The notes below the pieces were generated by a model. The model was not told the DNA's origin and did no database searches. It worked only from the letters and a program-made list of their open reading frames with translations. DNA of 64,000 bases from Sphingobium sp. 15-1. GTDB lineage: Bacteria; Pseudomonadota; Alphaproteobacteria; Sphingomonadales; Sphingomonadaceae. Both the position numbers and the translations under genes were made by a program. Position 1 is the first letter of the stretch. Each line of letters opens with the position of its first letter. The stretch spans positions 62,001 to 126,000 of the forward strand of contig NZ_JABXJG010000002.1 of the NCBI RefSeq assembly GCF_013375535.1, written 5' to 3'. This document shows, piece after piece, positions 8,804-17,328 of this stretch.

Positions 8804-9538
8804 ATGCCCGATCTGTCCCGTCCGCCCCGCGTGATTGTCGTCGATGATGATGAGGATATACGGGATCTGATCGTCGGCCAGCTCGCGCAGGAGCATTATG
8901 AGGTGCTGGCGGCGGGCAGCCTGGGCGAATTGCAGGCGCTGACGGCGGCGCGGCCAGTCGACCTGATCGTGCTCGACCTCAACCTGCCCGACGGCGACGG
9001 CCTGTCGCTGTGCCGGGAATTGCGGGCGCAGGGCAACGGCGTTCAGATCATCATGGTGACGGCGCGGGGCAGCGCCATCGACCGGGTGCTGGGGCTGGAG
9101 CTGGGCGCGGACGATTATCTGACCAAGCCGTTCGAGCCTCGCGAGCTGCTGGTGCGGGTCCGCAACCTGTTGCGGCGGTCCCGGAACGAGGAACCGGCGC
9201 GGCAGAAGACGGCGCGGATCGCGCGTTTCGGACCCTGGCGGCTGGACCTGTTCCAGCGCCGCCTGATCGCCAGCGACGACCGGCTGATCATGCTGTCTTC
9301 CGCCGAGTTCCGCCTGCTTTCGCGCTTTATAGAGGAGCCCAATGTCGTCCTGTCGCGTGAGGCGCTGGTGCCGGAACGGCGGGCGACGGCGGCGTTCGAC
9401 CGGTCGATCGATCTCCAGGTCAGCCGCTTGCGGCAGAAGCTGGCCGGGGATTCAGGCGATGGGCCCGGCGGCGGCGGCCTGATCCTGACGGTGCGCGGCG
9501 AAGGCTATGTGCTGGCCAGCACGGTGAATTACGAATGA
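8804..9538 (+). CDS. OmpR-family DNA-binding response regulator
   Basis: A 244-residue two-domain regulator. The receiver domain (residues 8-125) has the acidic pocket DDDED near residue 14, the phospho-acceptor D58 in LIVLDLNLPDGDG, T86 in MVTAR and K108 in LTKPFEPREL. The C-terminal winged helix has AEFRLLSRFIEEPNVVLSRE and the SIDLQVSRLRQKL recognition-helix region. A Shine-Dalgarno AAGG precedes the ATG. The stop overlaps the kinase start by 4 bases. Divergent position next to the RND operon and the repeated half-sites in between suggest that it controls that pump and possibly its own gene. Confidence 0.95.
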   Translation: MPDLSRPPRVIVVDDDEDIRDLIVGQLAQEHYEVLAAGSLGELQALTAARPVDLIVLDLNLPDGDGLSLCRELRAQGNGVQIIMVTARGSAIDRVLGLELGADDYLTKPFEPRELLVRVRNLLRRSRNEEPARQKTARIARFGPWRLDLFQRRLIASDDRLIMLSSAEFRLLSRFIEEPNVVLSREALVPERRATAAFDRSIDLQVSRLRQKLAGDSGDGPGGGGLILTVRGEGYVLASTVNYE

Positions 9539-10905
9539 TGGTGTCGGTCGTGGCGCGCGCGCGCAATTTCTTCCGGTCGCTGGTGGGGCAGATTTTCCTG
9601 CTGCTGACGGTCGGCATGACGATCGCCGCCGTGTTGGCGCTATTGGTCGCTGAACAGGCCCGGCATCTCGATTTCGAACGTTGGCGCCTGCAGCGAGTGG
9701 TGGCGAGCGCCGTCGACATCGCGCAGCGCCTCAGCCATGACCCGGTGCGGATCGAGGCGATGCTCAAGGACCAGCAGATCATGGGCGCCAGGACGGCGCC
9801 GAGCGGAATCGCCCTGACCGATCCGGACCCCGCGCTGGCGCATGCGCTGGAGGCGCGGTTCGGGCCGCACTCCAGCCCGGAGGCGGGGCAGGTGCCCGTC
9901 GGGCTCTGCTTCCCCGCGAGCAAGGCCGATCCGAACAACCGTGCGGCTGGACTGATCGGCGCGCCGCGGCCCGATTGCTGGGTCGTCCGCTTTACCGACA
10001 GCACGGGCGAACGGCGGTCGCTCGCGCTCTATCTGCCGCGCCTGGTCAAACCGCCCAGCAATCTCGCCAAGCCGGTCTATCTGCTGCTGATCCTGCTGTC
10101 TTCGGCAGGTCTGGCGATCGTCGTGGCGCGTTTCGTCGCCAAGCCGCTGCGCCGGCTGGAGCGGGCGGCCGAGGCTTTCTCGGTATCGATCGACCCGGAG
10201 GAAATTCCTGAGCGCGGGCCGGAAGAGGTGCGGGCGGCGCTCTCGACCTTCAACCTGATGCAGCGCCGGGTGCGGGCGGGCTTTGCCGAGCGGACGCAGT
10301 TGCTGGCCGCGATCAGCCACGATCTCCAGACGCCACTCACCCGCCTGCGTCTGAGGCTGGAACTGGTGGAGAATGAGGAATTGCGGGCGCGGCTGCTACA
10401 GGATCATCAGGCGATGATGACGCTGGTGCGCGAGGGGCTGGACCTGGCGGCCAGCACCGAAGCGCAGGAGGATTGGTCGATGATCGACATCGATTCGCTG
10501 CTCATCAGCATGGCGGAGGACGCGCAGGATCTGGGATCGCCGGTGCGTTTCCTGGCGGGCTGCGGCGGGACCGTGCGGGTCAAGCCCAATGCGTTGACGC
10601 GCTGCATCAGCAATCTGGTGAGCAACGCGGTCAAATATGGCGGCAGCGCGGACGTCAGTTGCGCGCGGCAGGGGGGACGCGTGCTGATCGAGGTGCGCGA
10701 TCATGGGCCGGGAATCGCGCCGGACCAACTGGATCAGATGTTTGAGCCTTTCACGCGGGGGGCGGCCGGGCAGCCGGGCGGACGGCCGGGGACGGGCATC
10801 GGTCTGACCATCGCGCGGTCGCTGGCGCTGAGTTTTGAGGCTTCTGTGCGGTTGGCGAATGCGCCGGATGGGGGGCTGGTGGCTACGATCGATATGAAGG
10901 CCTGA
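9535..10905 (+). CDS. Sensor histidine kinase, HAMP type, partner of the upstream regulator
   Basis: A 456-residue membrane sensor. Residues 16-40 and 181-200 are hydrophobic and bracket a periplasmic sensing region of about 140 residues; a HAMP-like linker follows (ARFVAKPLRRLERAAEAF). The dimerisation box has the phospho-acceptor H262 in AAISHDLQTPLTRLRLRLE. The ATP-binding domain has the N box (LVSNAVKYGG), G1 (VRDHGPGIAPDQ), F box (FEPFTRG) and G2 (GTGIGLTIARSLA). The periplasmic part contains two cysteines (CFPAS and DCWVV) that could form a disulfide. The signal sensed is unknown; the gene pair implies that it phosphorylates the regulator at 8804. Confidence 0.94.
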   Translation: MMVSVVARARNFFRSLVGQIFLLLTVGMTIAAVLALLVAEQARHLDFERWRLQRVVASAVDIAQRLSHDPVRIEAMLKDQQIMGARTAPSGIALTDPDPALAHALEARFGPHSSPEAGQVPVGLCFPASKADPNNRAAGLIGAPRPDCWVVRFTDSTGERRSLALYLPRLVKPPSNLAKPVYLLLILLSSAGLAIVVARFVAKPLRRLERAAEAFSVSIDPEEIPERGPEEVRAALSTFNLMQRRVRAGFAERTQLLAAISHDLQTPLTRLRLRLELVENEELRARLLQDHQAMMTLVREGLDLAASTEAQEDWSMIDIDSLLISMAEDAQDLGSPVRFLAGCGGTVRVKPNALTRCISNLVSNAVKYGGSADVSCARQGGRVLIEVRDHGPGIAPDQLDQMFEPFTRGAAGQPGGRPGTGIGLTIARSLALSFEASVRLANAPDGGLVATIDMKA

Positions 10906-10948
10906 AGAATCGATTCAGAAGGCGAGCATTATTGTGTTTGAAGCGCCT

Positions 10949-11004
10949 CGTGCAGGAGCCTAGTTCCGCCGTTTGAACTGGGCTCCTGCCTACGCAGGAG
11001 CACG
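10949..11004. repeat. Palindromic intergenic repeat, family A, copy 2 (shortened)
   Basis: This copy shares with the element at 2756-2842 the right half, GAACTGGGCTCCTGCC followed by GCAGGAGCACG, and a shortened left arm (CGTGCAGGAGCCTAGT). The outer part of the left arm is missing, so it looks like an internally deleted version of the same element. It lies 44 bases after the histidine kinase stop and could serve as its terminator. Confidence 0.7.
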
Positions 11005-11296
11005 GGGCGCAATGGAACCATCGCCGCTTTGGAGAGATTATCTCTTTACCCTCTTCCCTCTGACGGCCTCAGGTGACACTATGCATTCGATCGCGGCGGG
11101 GGCACGTCGCGCCGATTTGAAGATGCCGCAAGGCGACGGCGTGGCAATGGTGATGCCAGCCTTAGAAGACCCTTGTGCGAATACCGGAAATGCTCTTGCG
11201 TCGCCGGATAAGCATCGTGCGTTCTTTTGCGAAGAACTTGGCGGATTAACTTTTGGAAAGATTAAAAGTTTTTCATCTGCCACGGTTGTATTACGC

Positions 11297-11325
11297 TGTT
11301 TTTACAGACCATATGGGTCTATACT
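11297..11325 (+). promoter_or_regulatory. Candidate prkA promoter with inverted repeat in the spacer
   Basis: A TATACT hexamer at 11320-11325 is a good -10 match, 33 bases before the prkA start. The -35 hexamer 17 bases upstream (TGTTTT, 11297) is weak, which would fit an activated or alternative-sigma promoter. The spacer contains the inverted repeat AGACC-N5-GGTCT (11306-11320), a position where a bound protein would block RNA polymerase. No classical GGAAC-type general-stress promoter was found before prkA. Confidence 0.3.
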
Positions 11326-11357
11326 GCATAACACGGCTACTTTAGCGGGAGTCGCCA

Positions 11358-13301
11358 GTGACAAAGAATGAGCTGTTTTCCAGCTTTACGCGGAAGTTCG
11401 ATGATCGGCGTCAGGCCGAAATGTCCATCGAAGATTATCTGCTGGGATGTCGCAACGATCCATTGATGCATGCATCAGCGCCGGAGCGATTGCTGGCGGC
11501 GATCGGTGAGCCGGAGATCATCGACACCTCGCGCGATCAGCGGCTGGGCCGGATCTTCATGAACCGGACGATCCGGCGCTACAAGAGCTTCACCAATTTC
11601 TACGGCATGGAAGGGACGATCGAGCATATCGTCAGCTTCCTGCGCCATGCCAGTCAGGGATTGGAGGAGCGCAAGCAGATACTCTACCTGCTGGGTCCGG
11701 TCGGCGGCGGCAAATCGTCGCTGGCGGAGCGGCTGAAGGCGCTGATGGAGGCGCATCCCATCTATGTGCTGAAGGCGGGGGACGAGGTCAGCCCGATCTT
11801 CGAAAGCCCGCTCGCGCTGTTCGATGCCGATCAGCATGGCGACTTCATCGAGGAAAATTACGCCATTCCCCGGCGGCGGCTGACCGGCATGATCAGCCCC
11901 TGGTGCCGCAAGCGGCTGGACGAGTTCGGCGGCGACCTCTCCCAGTTCAAGGTCGTGCGCATGATGCCCTCGCGCATGCGGCAGGTGGCGATCGCCAAGA
12001 CCGAGCCGGGTGACGAGAATAATCAGGACATCAGCTCGCTGGTCGGCAAGGTCGACATCCGCAAGCTGGAGATGCTCTCGCAAAATGATCCCGATGCCTA
12101 CAGCTATTCCGGCGGCCTCAACCGGGCCAATCAGGGCATGCTGGAATTTGTCGAGATGTTCAAGGCGCCGATCAAGATGCTCCACCCGTTGCTGACCGCG
12201 ACGCAGGAGGGCAATTATATCGGCACGGAGAATATCGGCGCCATTCCCTACACCGGGATCATCATGGCCCACAGCAATGAATCGGAATGGGCGAATTTCA
12301 AGAACAACAAGAATAATGAAGCGTTCATCGACCGCATCTACGTCATCAAGGTGCCCTATAGTTTGCAGGCCACCGAAGAACGGCATGTTTATGAGAAGTT
12401 GCTGAGGGAATCCGATCTCAGCAAGGCGCCCTGCGCGCCGGGGACTTTGGACATGCTGGCGCGCTTTTCCGTGCTGACACGGCTGCGGGAGCATGAGAAC
12501 AGCAATCTCTATTCCAAGATGCGCGTCTATGACGGCGAGATGCTGCGGGAGATCGATCCCAGGGCCAAGAGCCTTCAGGAATATCGGGATTCCGCGGGCG
12601 TGGATGAAGGCATGTCGGGCATTTCCACCCGCTTCGCTTTCAAGGCGCTGTCGGCCACCTTCAACCATGACACTATCGAGATTGGAGCCGATCCGGTCCA
12701 CCTGATGTATGTGCTGGAAGGCATGGTGCGGCAGGAGCAGTTCCCGGCCGAGGTCGAAGCACGCTATCTGGAGTTCATCAAGGGCGAGCTGGCGCCGCGC
12801 TATGCCGAGTTCATCGGCAATGAGATTCAGAAGGCCTATCTGGAATCATACCATGATTACGGCCAAAATCTGTTCGACCGCTATGTCGCCTATGCCGATG
12901 CGTGGATCGAGGATCTGGATTTCAAGGACCCGGATACCGGGCAGTTGCTGGACCGGGAGGTCATCAATCAGGAACTGTCCAAGACCGAAAAGCCGGCCGG
13001 CATCGCCAATCCCAAGGATTTCCGGAATGAGGTCGTGAAATTCGCGTTGCGCATGCGGGCGAACAATGACGGGCGCAACCCGTCATGGACCAGCTACGAG
13101 AAAATCCGCGATGTCATCGAGAAGCGGATGTTCAGCCAGGTCGAGGATCTGCTGCCGGTCATCAGCTTCGGATCGAAGAAGGACGGCGACACCGCGAGCA
13201 AGCACGACGAATTCGTCGCGCGGATGATCGAAAGGGGCTATACTGAGCGCCAGGTCCGGCGGCTTGTCGAATGGTATATCCGGGTCAAGCAGGCTGGATG
13301 A
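11358..13301 (+). CDS. prkA: PrkA-family AAA+/serine kinase (YeaG)
   Basis: A 647-residue PrkA/YeaG protein. Residues 1-400 form an AAA+-like domain with Walker A GPVGGGKS at residues 113-120 and a conserved block GAIPYTGIIMAHSNESEW; the C-terminal third is the PrkA C-terminal domain (region around LFDRYVAYADAWIED and SKTEKPAGIANPKDFRNEVVKF). In E. coli the homologue YeaG works with YeaH and is induced by nitrogen starvation and stationary phase. Start is GTG at 11358 with GGGAG about six bases upstream; the next in-frame Met would remove the conserved N-terminus. Followed at short spacing by yeaH and spoVR, the usual three-gene order. Confidence 0.94.
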   Translation: MTKNELFSSFTRKFDDRRQAEMSIEDYLLGCRNDPLMHASAPERLLAAIGEPEIIDTSRDQRLGRIFMNRTIRRYKSFTNFYGMEGTIEHIVSFLRHASQGLEERKQILYLLGPVGGGKSSLAERLKALMEAHPIYVLKAGDEVSPIFESPLALFDADQHGDFIEENYAIPRRRLTGMISPWCRKRLDEFGGDLSQFKVVRMMPSRMRQVAIAKTEPGDENNQDISSLVGKVDIRKLEMLSQNDPDAYSYSGGLNRANQGMLEFVEMFKAPIKMLHPLLTATQEGNYIGTENIGAIPYTGIIMAHSNESEWANFKNNKNNEAFIDRIYVIKVPYSLQATEERHVYEKLLRESDLSKAPCAPGTLDMLARFSVLTRLREHENSNLYSKMRVYDGEMLREIDPRAKSLQEYRDSAGVDEGMSGISTRFAFKALSATFNHDTIEIGADPVHLMYVLEGMVRQEQFPAEVEARYLEFIKGELAPRYAEFIGNEIQKAYLESYHDYGQNLFDRYVAYADAWIEDLDFKDPDTGQLLDREVINQELSKTEKPAGIANPKDFRNEVVKFALRMRANNDGRNPSWTSYEKIRDVIEKRMFSQVEDLLPVISFGSKKDGDTASKHDEFVARMIERGYTERQVRRLVEWYIRVKQAG

Positions 13302-13336
13302 CGGCAGGCCGATTGATGGAGGGCCTATAGGGCACC

Positions 13337-14644
13337 ATGCACATAGTCGACAGACGGCTGAATCCAGGAGGCAAGAGCCTGGTCAACAGGCAGCGCTTCC
13401 TGCGGAGGGCAAGGGCCTATGTGCAGCAAGCGGTGCGCGACAGCCTGAAGGACCGCAGCATCAAGGATCTGGACAAGGAAGGCCAGATTTCCATCCAGCG
13501 CGACGTCATCCACGAACCGACGCTGCACCGCGCCGCGCAGGGCGGCAATCGGGAACGCGTCTTTCCCGGCAATCACGACTATATGGAAGGCGACCGGATC
13601 AAGCGGCCCGATGGCGGCGCGGGCGCGGGGTCGAAGGCCGGGCAGGGCGAGGGGAATGACGATTTCCAGTTCGCGCTCAGCCGGGAAGAGTTTCTGGATC
13701 TGTTCCTGGACGATCTGGAACTGCCGGACCTCGCCAAGCGGCGGCTGATCGGCGGTGCGGTCGACGGCATCCGGCGGGCGGGCTATTCAACCGCGGGCAA
13801 CCCATCCAACCTCTCCGTGCCGCGCACCATGCAGAAGGCGATGTCGCGGCGGCTGGCGCTGCGTCGTCCCAAGGGCGCCGACCTTGCCCGGATCGAGGAG
13901 GAGATCGCGCTGATCGAGGGGCGCGATCCTGCCTTGCCCGACGATGCCGTGCGGCTGGAGGCGTTGCGCGAGGAACGCTCGACCATCATCCGGCGGCGCA
14001 ACCTCATCGCCTATATCGATCCCGTCGACCTGCGTTACCGCCGGTTCGAAACGGTACCGAAGCCCGTTGCGCAGGCGGTGATGTTCTGCCTCATGGACGT
14101 TTCCGGCTCCATGACAGAGCATATGAAGGATTTGGCGAAGCGTTTCTTCGCGTTGTTGCACTTGTTCCTGACGCGCTGCTACGAGCATGTCGAGGTGGTG
14201 TTCATCCACCATACCGACCGGGCGGCGGAGGTGGATGAGCAGACCTTCTTCTACAGCACGGTCACGGGCGGCACTTTGGTGTCGAGCGCGCTGGAGAAGT
14301 TGATAGAGGTGGTGCAGGAACGTTTCCGACCCGACGACTGGAACATCTATGTGGCGCAGGCGTCCGACGGCGACACCATGCAATCCGACAATGGCCGGGT
14401 GGTCAGCCTGATGCAGCAGGAAATCCTGCCGTTCAGCCAATATTTCGCCTATCTGGAAGTCGGGCGCGAGGAATTTGCCGACATAGAGGCGATCGGGACG
14501 GCGACCGGGCTGTGGCAGGCTTATGCCCCGGTAAGCGAGGCCAACCGCAATTTCGTGATGCGCAAGGTGCATCACAGGCGCGAAATCTACCCCGTTTTCC
14601 GCGAGTTGTTCCAGCGCAAGGGCGTGGCGGAGCGGAGTTCATGA
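13337..14644 (+). CDS. yeaH: YeaH/DUF444 family von Willebrand-type protein
   Basis: A 435-residue DUF444 protein. The N-terminus (VDRRLNPGGKSLVNRQRFLRR) is typical of YeaH. The C-terminal half is a vWA domain with a MIDAS motif DVSGSM starting at D254 and TGGTLVSSAL further on, so it should bind a divalent metal and a protein partner. Position 35 bases after prkA and 13 bases before spoVR matches the conserved prkA-yeaH-spoVR set. In E. coli YeaH is required together with YeaG for survival of nitrogen starvation; biochemical activity is unknown. Confidence 0.93.
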   Translation: MHIVDRRLNPGGKSLVNRQRFLRRARAYVQQAVRDSLKDRSIKDLDKEGQISIQRDVIHEPTLHRAAQGGNRERVFPGNHDYMEGDRIKRPDGGAGAGSKAGQGEGNDDFQFALSREEFLDLFLDDLELPDLAKRRLIGGAVDGIRRAGYSTAGNPSNLSVPRTMQKAMSRRLALRRPKGADLARIEEEIALIEGRDPALPDDAVRLEALREERSTIIRRRNLIAYIDPVDLRYRRFETVPKPVAQAVMFCLMDVSGSMTEHMKDLAKRFFALLHLFLTRCYEHVEVVFIHHTDRAAEVDEQTFFYSTVTGGTLVSSALEKLIEVVQERFRPDDWNIYVAQASDGDTMQSDNGRVVSLMQQEILPFSQYFAYLEVGREEFADIEAIGTATGLWQAYAPVSEANRNFVMRKVHHRREIYPVFRELFQRKGVAERSS

Positions 14645-14657
14645 TGATGGAGTTGGC

Positions 14658-16199
14658 ATGACGGTCGCTCTCGCACCGGCCCCGCTGTTCACGGGGAGCG
14701 ATTGGGATTTTTCCCTCATCAACCGCATCCACGACACGATCGAACCGATCGCGCTTCAGGAAATGAAGCTGGACATCTATCCCAACCAGATAGAGATCAT
14801 CAGCGCGGAGCAGATGCTGGACGCTTATTCGTCCATCGGCATGCCGCTTTTCTACAAGCATTGGTCCTTCGGAAAGCAGTTCGTGACCAATGAGATGATG
14901 TACCGCAAGGGGCTGCGCGGCCTGGCCTATGAATTAGTCATCAACAGCGATCCCTGCATCAACTATCTGATGCAGGAAAACAGCGCGACGATGCAGACTT
15001 TGGTCATCGCGCATGCCGCCTTCGGGCATAATCATTTCTTCAAGAATAATTATGTCTTCAAGCAATGGACGGACGCTGAAGGGATTCTCGACTATCTGGA
15101 GTTCGCCAAGCGCTATATCGCGCAATGCGAGGAGCGCTATGGCCAGTTGCCGGTCGAGCGGGTGCTGGATGCCGCCCATGCGCTGATGAACCAGGGCGTG
15201 CATCGCTATCCGCGCATCCGGCCGAGGGATTTGAAGGCGGAGGCGGCGCGGGAAGCGGAGCGTCAAGCCTATCGCGACCGCATCTATGACGATCTGTGGC
15301 GCACGGTGCCCACTGGCGCGAAGGCGGACGCGATCCCCAGCGATGCAAGGCGGGCGGCGCTTGGGCTGCCGCAGGAGAATATCCTCTATTTTCTGGAGAA
15401 AACCGGGCCGCGGCTGGAAAGCTGGCAGCGGGAAATATTGCGGATCGTGCGGCTGATCGCGCAATATTTCTACCCGCAGCGCCAGACCAAGGCGATGAAT
15501 GAAGGGTGCGCCACCTATACCCATTACCGCATCATGACGACGCTGCATGAACGGGGCTGGATCACCGACGGTTCGTTCATGGAATTCCTGTCATCCCATA
15601 CCAATGTCGTCTATCAACCCACTTATGATTCAGGACATTTTGGCGGATTCAACCCCTATGCTCTGGGGTTCGGCATCATGTCGGACATTGAACGCATCTG
15701 CCGCGAACCGACAGAGGAGGACCGGGAATGGTTCCCGGAGATCGCCGGATCGGGCGATGCGATAGAGGTGCTGAAGGACATCTGGGCCAATTATCGGGAC
15801 GAGAGCTTCGTTTCGCAGTTCTTGAGCCCCCATCTGATCCGGCAATGGCGCTTGTTCAAGATACTCGACAAGCAGGGTGAGTCGGAATTGCGGGTCGACG
15901 CCATTCATGACGAGCGCGGTTATCGGCGGATTCGCCGCTCCCTGGCGCGGGAATATGAGATCGGGCGGCAGGAACCGGACATCCAGGTGGTCGACGTCGA
16001 CCTGGCCGGCGACCGCAAGCTGATCGTGGAGCATGCCGTGCTGGACGGTGTGCAACTGGATGCGGGCGATGCCGCCATGGTATTGCAAAATCTGGCGAAT
16101 CTGTGGGGTTATGAAGTGCTGTTGAAGGAGGTCGACTCCGAGACGCGCAAGGAGCTCAAGAGCCACAGCGCGCAGCCCAATGCGGGGTGGTTGCGCTGA
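14658..16199 (+). CDS. spoVR: SpoVR/YcgB family protein
   Basis: A 513-residue SpoVR homologue, full length. The N-terminal region contains the family features HKSWFGK-like KHWSFGKQF, the histidine-rich AHAAFGHNHFFKNNY, and NEGCATYTHY with a possible metal-binding His/Glu arrangement; the C-terminal domain starts near residue 420 and has HDERGYRRIRRSLAREYEIG. Bacillus SpoVR is linked to spore cortex formation, but in non-sporulating bacteria it goes with PrkA and YeaH as a starvation/stress module, as here. ATG at 14658 has GGAG five bases upstream. Function at molecular level is not known. Confidence 0.93.
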   Translation: MTVALAPAPLFTGSDWDFSLINRIHDTIEPIALQEMKLDIYPNQIEIISAEQMLDAYSSIGMPLFYKHWSFGKQFVTNEMMYRKGLRGLAYELVINSDPCINYLMQENSATMQTLVIAHAAFGHNHFFKNNYVFKQWTDAEGILDYLEFAKRYIAQCEERYGQLPVERVLDAAHALMNQGVHRYPRIRPRDLKAEAAREAERQAYRDRIYDDLWRTVPTGAKADAIPSDARRAALGLPQENILYFLEKTGPRLESWQREILRIVRLIAQYFYPQRQTKAMNEGCATYTHYRIMTTLHERGWITDGSFMEFLSSHTNVVYQPTYDSGHFGGFNPYALGFGIMSDIERICREPTEEDREWFPEIAGSGDAIEVLKDIWANYRDESFVSQFLSPHLIRQWRLFKILDKQGESELRVDAIHDERGYRRIRRSLAREYEIGRQEPDIQVVDVDLAGDRKLIVEHAVLDGVQLDAGDAAMVLQNLANLWGYEVLLKEVDSETRKELKSHSAQPNAGWLR

Positions 16200-16260
16200 A
16201 CCGGTGCGGAGGAAAGGCCGGCGTCGGAGGCGCGCAAGATTCCGTTTTCAATCCACGATG

Positions 16261-16285
16261 GGAACGGCTAAGTTGTCCGCCGGTT
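16261..16285 (+). promoter_or_regulatory. Candidate EcfG (general stress response) promoter
   Basis: GGAAC at 16261-16265 is followed after 16 bases by GGTT at 16282-16285. The alphaproteobacterial EcfG consensus is GGAAC, 16-17 bases, CGTT, so there is one mismatch. It lies about 80 bases before the small gene at 16364, a sensible distance. A 7-bp inverted repeat (GTCCGCC / GGCGGAC) overlaps its downstream part. Confidence 0.4.
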
Positions 16286-16363
16286 TTTCGTGGGCGGACT
16301 CTGTCTGTCGCTCTGACAAAGCGATGGAGAGGATGAGCCCCGCGACAGGCAGGAGTTCGATTC

Positions 16364-16567
16364 ATGACGAATGCTCTTACTCCAGAAGAGTGTCTTGACC
16401 GGGCAAGAATGCATGATCAGTTGGCGGCGACGACCGCCGACGCCTCGGCACGAATGATGCATCAGGCCATGGCCGCCGAATTCCGCCGCCGGGCCGAAAT
16501 GGCGGTCGACGGCATGCGGCAGGTGGCCAGCAGGCCTATCATCGAATTGATGCCCAACGTCGCCTGA
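16364..16567 (+). CDS. Small hypothetical protein, 67 aa
   Basis: A 67-residue soluble protein with a clear Shine-Dalgarno (CAGGAG eight bases before ATG). It is predicted to be largely helical and reads like a short amphipathic hairpin: ECLDRARMHDQLAATTADASARMMHQAMAAEFRRRAEMA, rich in Ala, Arg, Met and His. No domain is recognised. It stands alone between SpoVR and the convergent cobF and has a candidate EcfG promoter upstream, so it may be a small stress-induced protein. That it is translated is supported by the ribosome site and by filling the gap exactly; the function is unknown. Confidence 0.62.
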   Translation: MTNALTPEECLDRARMHDQLAATTADASARMMHQAMAAEFRRRAEMAVDGMRQVASRPIIELMPNVA

Positions 16568-16572
16568 CGGCT

Positions 16573-17328
16573 TCAGGGCTGTTCGCCCCGGCCGCGTCTG
16601 CGCAGAAGGTAGATGTCCATGATCCAGCCATGCTCCTTGCGGAGCGTGGCGCGGCTTTGGATGATTTCCGGACCGGCCGTGGCCAGTGGGCCATGCATTA
16701 GCGCCTCTTGCGGCATGGCGAGATAGGCGCCCCACCATATGTCGATGCCATCAGTAGGCAGGGTCTGGAAGGCGCAATCGCCGTCCAGCATGACGACGAT
16801 GCTGTCCGCGCCGTCCGGCCAGCCCTGCTCGCGCAGCCGTCTGCCCGTGGTGATCAGCACGGGTTCGGCCAGATCGTTGAGGCAGATGCCGTGGGCGGCG
16901 GTCAGCGCCTGGACGCTGGTGATTCCGGGGATGACCTGGACCTGCGTGTCGGGCAGACGTCCGGCGATGCGCAGGCTGCTGTCGTAGAGCGACGGATCGC
17001 CCCAGACCAGCAGCGCCAGCGTGCCGCCATTGGGAAGATGCCGGGCGATCTGTTCCGTCCAGAGCGTTGCGATGGCGTCATGCCAATCGAGGACGGCGCC
17101 GACATAATCATGCTGGCCCGCACGCTGGGGCATGTCGAATTCCGCGATCTGGACGGGGTTGGTCAGCAGTTGCGCGCAGATGGCGCGGCGCAGGTCGATA
17201 AGGTCCGATTTCTCCCCGCCCTTGCGGGGCAGCAGGATCAGGTCGGCGGCGTTCATCGCCTTCACCGCCGCGAAGGTCAGATGGTCGGGATTGCCCGTGC
17301 CGATGCCGATGAGGTTGAGGGTGATCAT
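16573..17328 (-). CDS. cobF: Precorrin-6A synthase (deacetylating), CobF
   Basis: A 251-residue SAM-dependent methyltransferase of the tetrapyrrole methylase family that methylates C-1 of precorrin-5 and releases the acetyl group; it is specific to the oxygen-dependent cobalamin pathway. Seen: N-terminal LIGIGTGNPDHLT, the CobF-typical LPRKGGEKSDLIDLRRAIC, LLVWGDPSLYDSSLRI, and IPGITSVQALTAAHG. The ATG overlaps the stop of cobB (17325-17328). It is the last gene of the riboswitch-headed ring-building operon and ends 5 bases from the convergent small gene at 16364. Confidence 0.95.
   Translation of the reverse strand: MITLNLIGIGTGNPDHLTFAAVKAMNAADLILLPRKGGEKSDLIDLRRAICAQLLTNPVQIAEFDMPQRAGQHDYVGAVLDWHDAIATLWTEQIARHLPNGGTLALLVWGDPSLYDSSLRIAGRLPDTQVQVIPGITSVQALTAAHGICLNDLAEPVLITTGRRLREQGWPDGADSIVVMLDGDCAFQTLPTDGIDIWWGAYLAMPQEALMHGPLATAGPEIIQSRATLRKEHGWIMDIYLLRRRGRGEQP

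Larger units (their letters stand above)
10906..11357. other. Non-coding leader/intergenic region before prkA
   Basis: This 452-base gap holds a perfect palindrome GAATCGATTC just after the kinase stop, the family A repeat (10949-11004), and then about 330 bases whose last part, roughly 11190-11345, is clearly richer in A and T than the rest of the window. A frame of 132 codons crosses it, but it starts inside the repeat, has no good Shine-Dalgarno and runs into prkA, so I do not call it. The AT-rich end most likely contains the promoter region of the PrkA operon. Confidence 0.6.

Noticed and set aside
4095..8834. Long plus-strand frames (over 700 codons each) opposite the RND pump and adaptor
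   Set aside because: They are antisense shadows of high-GC genes; the minus-strand products are clear RND proteins with conserved catalytic aspartates.
10973..11371. Open frame of 132 codons before prkA
   Set aside because: Begins inside a palindromic repeat, has no ribosome site, overlaps the prkA start and its translation shows no protein-like pattern.
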